Shown here piece by piece: positions 61,574 through 64,000 of a DNA stretch of 64,000 nt. The stretch comes from Trichosphaerium sp. ATCC 40318 (taxonomy: Eukaryota; Discosea; Flabellinia; Trichosidae): positions 434,001-498,000 of the forward strand of contig JALMLS010000420.1 of the NCBI GenBank assembly GCA_038496445.1. The letters are read 5' to 3'. Each line of letters begins with the position of its first letter. Position 1 is the first letter of the stretch. The notes below the pieces were generated by a model. It made no database searches. It worked only from the letters and a program-made list of their open reading frames with translations, and was not told the origin of the DNA. Made by a program: the position numbers and the translations under genes.

Positions 61574-64000
61574 ATGAGGTCCCGACGTATAAGCAGTGTA
61601 CATCGTTTACCGCCTAAAAAGCCAGCTCCACTTGAAAAGGGCGTAAGTGTACCACCAAATTTAATTGGTTCGATAAATCACTTACACAAACGCAGGGCAG
61701 TTCACCGGACCTAAAAGATAAACAAATTTTTCGACCCACCCTACAAAGACGCAATTCTGAACCAGGACTATCCGGGGCGATAGCTGCACGCGAAAGTGAT
61801 AGCATAGAAACAAACAGCTCAGAAACAATTCATAGCAATTCGGCAACTGGATGGTACTACCAATAAAACTACTTTTACAGCGTGTTTATAGCTTATAGGA
61901 AGCGTGTTAGAAGAAATAGACAATATCGTACAGCACCAAGAGCTGTAGTTGGTACAAGAGGCTCAAAACTAGTACTTGATCCAGATTTACACGAAGGTAT
62001 GGTCTTTCTGTCCAAAGACTGTTTTTTTTTGAACGAGTCGCCTTTCTGACAAAAACTCCTCTAATAACCAACTAATATAGGTTGGCTACGCTACAATAAG
62101 AATCTAAAGTGGTTTAAGCTTAAACGCTATAAGCTAGAGTGCTATGATGAGATGTTTAGCGAAATACCAAATGCCAACATAAGCCTTGAATTTAGATACT
62201 TAAAAAGGATATCTGTACGCATATATTAATCATCACAAAGCGCCTGCAACATTATACAAAAAAAAAATAACCAACTGTTCAACAAAAAAAACAAAAAAAA
62301 TATCCATATCCAAGGACTACGTTTATAGCGATGTGTATCTTTGTAGTATGCTAAAAAAGATTTTTAGAGTGCAAAAGAAAAATGGGGCTTTAAAATATGC
62401 TCAAATGGAGGAGATGCTTCTCAAACTGCTTTACTTTATGCTGAAAATGAAGATGAACGTGATAAGTGGATAACCAAGATATGTGAAGTGTTATCTTTAT
62501 TCCAAAAGCAAACAAAGAATGGAGGTAAGATTGTCAGATGAACAAACAAGAAGGAAAAAAAAAAAAAAGACGTTTATTTTGAGGAGCCTTCTGTGGCGTT
62601 TTGTGGCTTTTTTTTAGGAACTCTTGGATTCGCTTTATGTTAATGATTGTTTAGGTAAGGTTGTTGATGTATTGGGATTCCCTAGTATAATGATATCGGC
62701 TTGGGTTGGTACATGGAATGTTGGTAATGCTATACCTGGGGATCTAACAGAATGGATTCCACATGAAGAGCGTTATGATATTTACGCTATTGGAGCACAA
62801 GAATGTGTTTATAAGGCACGAAATGGTCAACATAGCGTGCATAAAGACTGGGATACAAGGATAACAGTTCTCTTCGTACGTATCATTAAAGGCACCTCCA
62901 ACACGCAAACAAGAAAACAAATCACATTTTTTTATTACTTTCTATTGAAAGAAAAAAAAAACAAGCCACGTGTTTTTTGTTTCGGCACGTGTTAGTAATT
63001 TTTATTCACGTGTTTTCCTACACTAAGACATAAAAGAGGAACTAGAAAAGCCTTGTGCAGAGCTCAAAAGGTTTTTCGTTTTTCTGCTTTTTTGGCGTCT
63101 TTGGGTGCTAGAAACCTTCTTTTTTTAGTAATTGTTGCTTATGCAAATTTAGGGTGAAGACTACGAGGTTATTGCTACTCATAGTTTAATGGAGATCCGA
63201 AACATTGTAATTATAAAAAAGGAACTTATTAAACATGTATCTCAAGTAGGCACGCATTCAGTGCCTACTGGCATTGGTAACGTAGTAGGAAACAAGGTAA
63301 GTTATTTTTAGTCACCGCAACACGTGCGCCAATGTGTACTAAGCACAAACTTCAACAGTTGTACTTTACTATCCATCTGCATGCCGAAGAAGTTCTTGTG
63401 CACAAGAAATTCTTTTCACCTTTTTTCTTTCTTCATTCTTATTGTATCTTTAAAGGGCGGTGTTGGTATTTCTTTTATGCTATATGACGCTTCTTTTTGT
63501 TTTATATCAGCTCATTTTGCTGCACACCAAGAAGAAGTTCAGTCACGTAATGAAAATTTTAAGGGTGAGTGGCTAGACTTATTGCTTTTTGGGCAAATAC
63601 TGATTGTTGATTTTTTTTTTGTAGATATCTTGTCTGGTTTAAATCTCAGCAATCCAAAAGGCATTGATGTCACAAATATGTTTCAATTTGTATTTTGGTA
63701 TGGCGACTTGAATTATCGAATAGAAGCAAGTCGCTCTGAAGTATTAAGAGAGCTTGAAGAAGGACATTATACAAACTTGTTATGTACGATATATTTTTAG
63801 TTTTCACAGAATTTGTTGTGAGTCTCCAAAGAGCGCTCTAAAATCCTTTCTTGCACTGATTTTGAATCATCTTCTATGCATTAACTTACGCTATTGAGCC
63901 TCCATCTTTATTTCTGTTCACTGGTGTGCTATGTATTGATGTTTGTTTTTTTTAGGTAGAGATCAACTAATGAGAGAAAAAGAAGAGAGTAAAGTGTTCG
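61574..64000 (+). CDS. PH-domain inositol-polyphosphate 5-phosphatase (3' end outside window)
   Basis: Starts MRSRRISSVHRLPPKKPAPL with a Ser-rich lead. A PH domain follows: GWLRYNKNLKWFKLKRYKLE (near 62090), then WGFKICSNGGDASQTALLYA and ENEDERDKWITKICEVLSLF (62370-62510). The 5-phosphatase catalytic domain begins at IMISAWVGTWNVGNAIPGDL (near 62690), then YDIYAIGAQECVYKARNGQH, EVIATHSLMEIRNIVIIKKE, VGTHSVPTGIGNVVGNKGGV, FCFISAHFAAHQEEVQSRNE and MFQFVFWYGDLNYRIEASRS (63680-63720). These match the SHIP/INPP5 type II family, which removes the 5-phosphate from PI(3,4,5)P3 or PI(4,5)P2 at membranes. The C-terminal PAWCDR-type motif lies beyond the window. Several introns hold CACGTG. Confidence 0.9.

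Overview
This window is nuclear DNA from an intron-dense microbial eukaryote with a compact, A+T-rich genome. Nearly every gene is broken by short GT-AG introns of roughly 40-120 bases. Genes lie on both strands with only tens to a few hundred bases between them, and most conserved motifs appear only after joining exons by eye. The gene content points to an opisthokont- or amoebozoan-grade protist or early fungal relative: a stand-alone thymidylate synthase rather than the DHFR-TS fusion of plants and most bikont protists, a fungal-type Zn2Cys6 regulator, a flippase-kinase-type AGC kinase, a membrane hybrid histidine kinase and an EF-hand MscS channel. I cannot name the species.

Layout. 1-9 kb: a membrane-anchored alliinase-like protein cut by the window edge, thymidylate synthase, an unknown plus-strand gene with in-frame stops, and a secreted reprolysin-like zinc metalloprotease. 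9-22.7 kb: weak coding fragments, a RING protein, a secreted LigB-type dioxygenase, a Zn2Cys6 regulator, an MscS channel, a hybrid histidine kinase and a mitochondrial-type TPR protein. 22.7-34 kb: pyrimidine 5'-nucleotidase, a small basic protein, a cysteine-repeat secreted protein, a PA-domain multi-pass membrane protein, a SOUL haem-binding protein, an F-box-Hint protein and a FYVE-TBC Rab GAP. 34-50 kb: an HNH-nuclease protein, a CaaX-tailed AGC kinase, an F-box/LRR gene beside a frameshifted copy, MSH2, a probable mitochondrial membrane protein and thymine-DNA glycosylase. 50-64 kb: a secreted LPMO-like protein, a secreted PHB-depolymerase-type esterase, poorly resolved genes, an LRR fragment, a GCC2/GCC3-repeat receptor and a PH-domain inositol-polyphosphate 5-phosphatase that runs off the end.

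Shared themes are secreted or surface proteins with Thr/Pro stalks (metalloprotease, esterase, receptor), sensing and phosphoinositide/Rab membrane traffic (histidine kinase, MscS, FYVE-TBC, 5-phosphatase, AGC kinase), and DNA maintenance (MSH2, TDG, HNH, thymidylate synthase). The window does not show one operon-like system.

The strongest unexplained signal is sequence-wide: the palindrome CACGTG occurs about 66 times by eye, against about 8 expected for this base composition. It is found in introns, intergenic DNA and coding DNA, often followed by a T run. Other notable items are an alliinase-like domain that has lost its PLP lysine, an AGC kinase ending in CVIA, an F-box fused to a Hint/Vint domain, and an unusual intron donor (GTAC).
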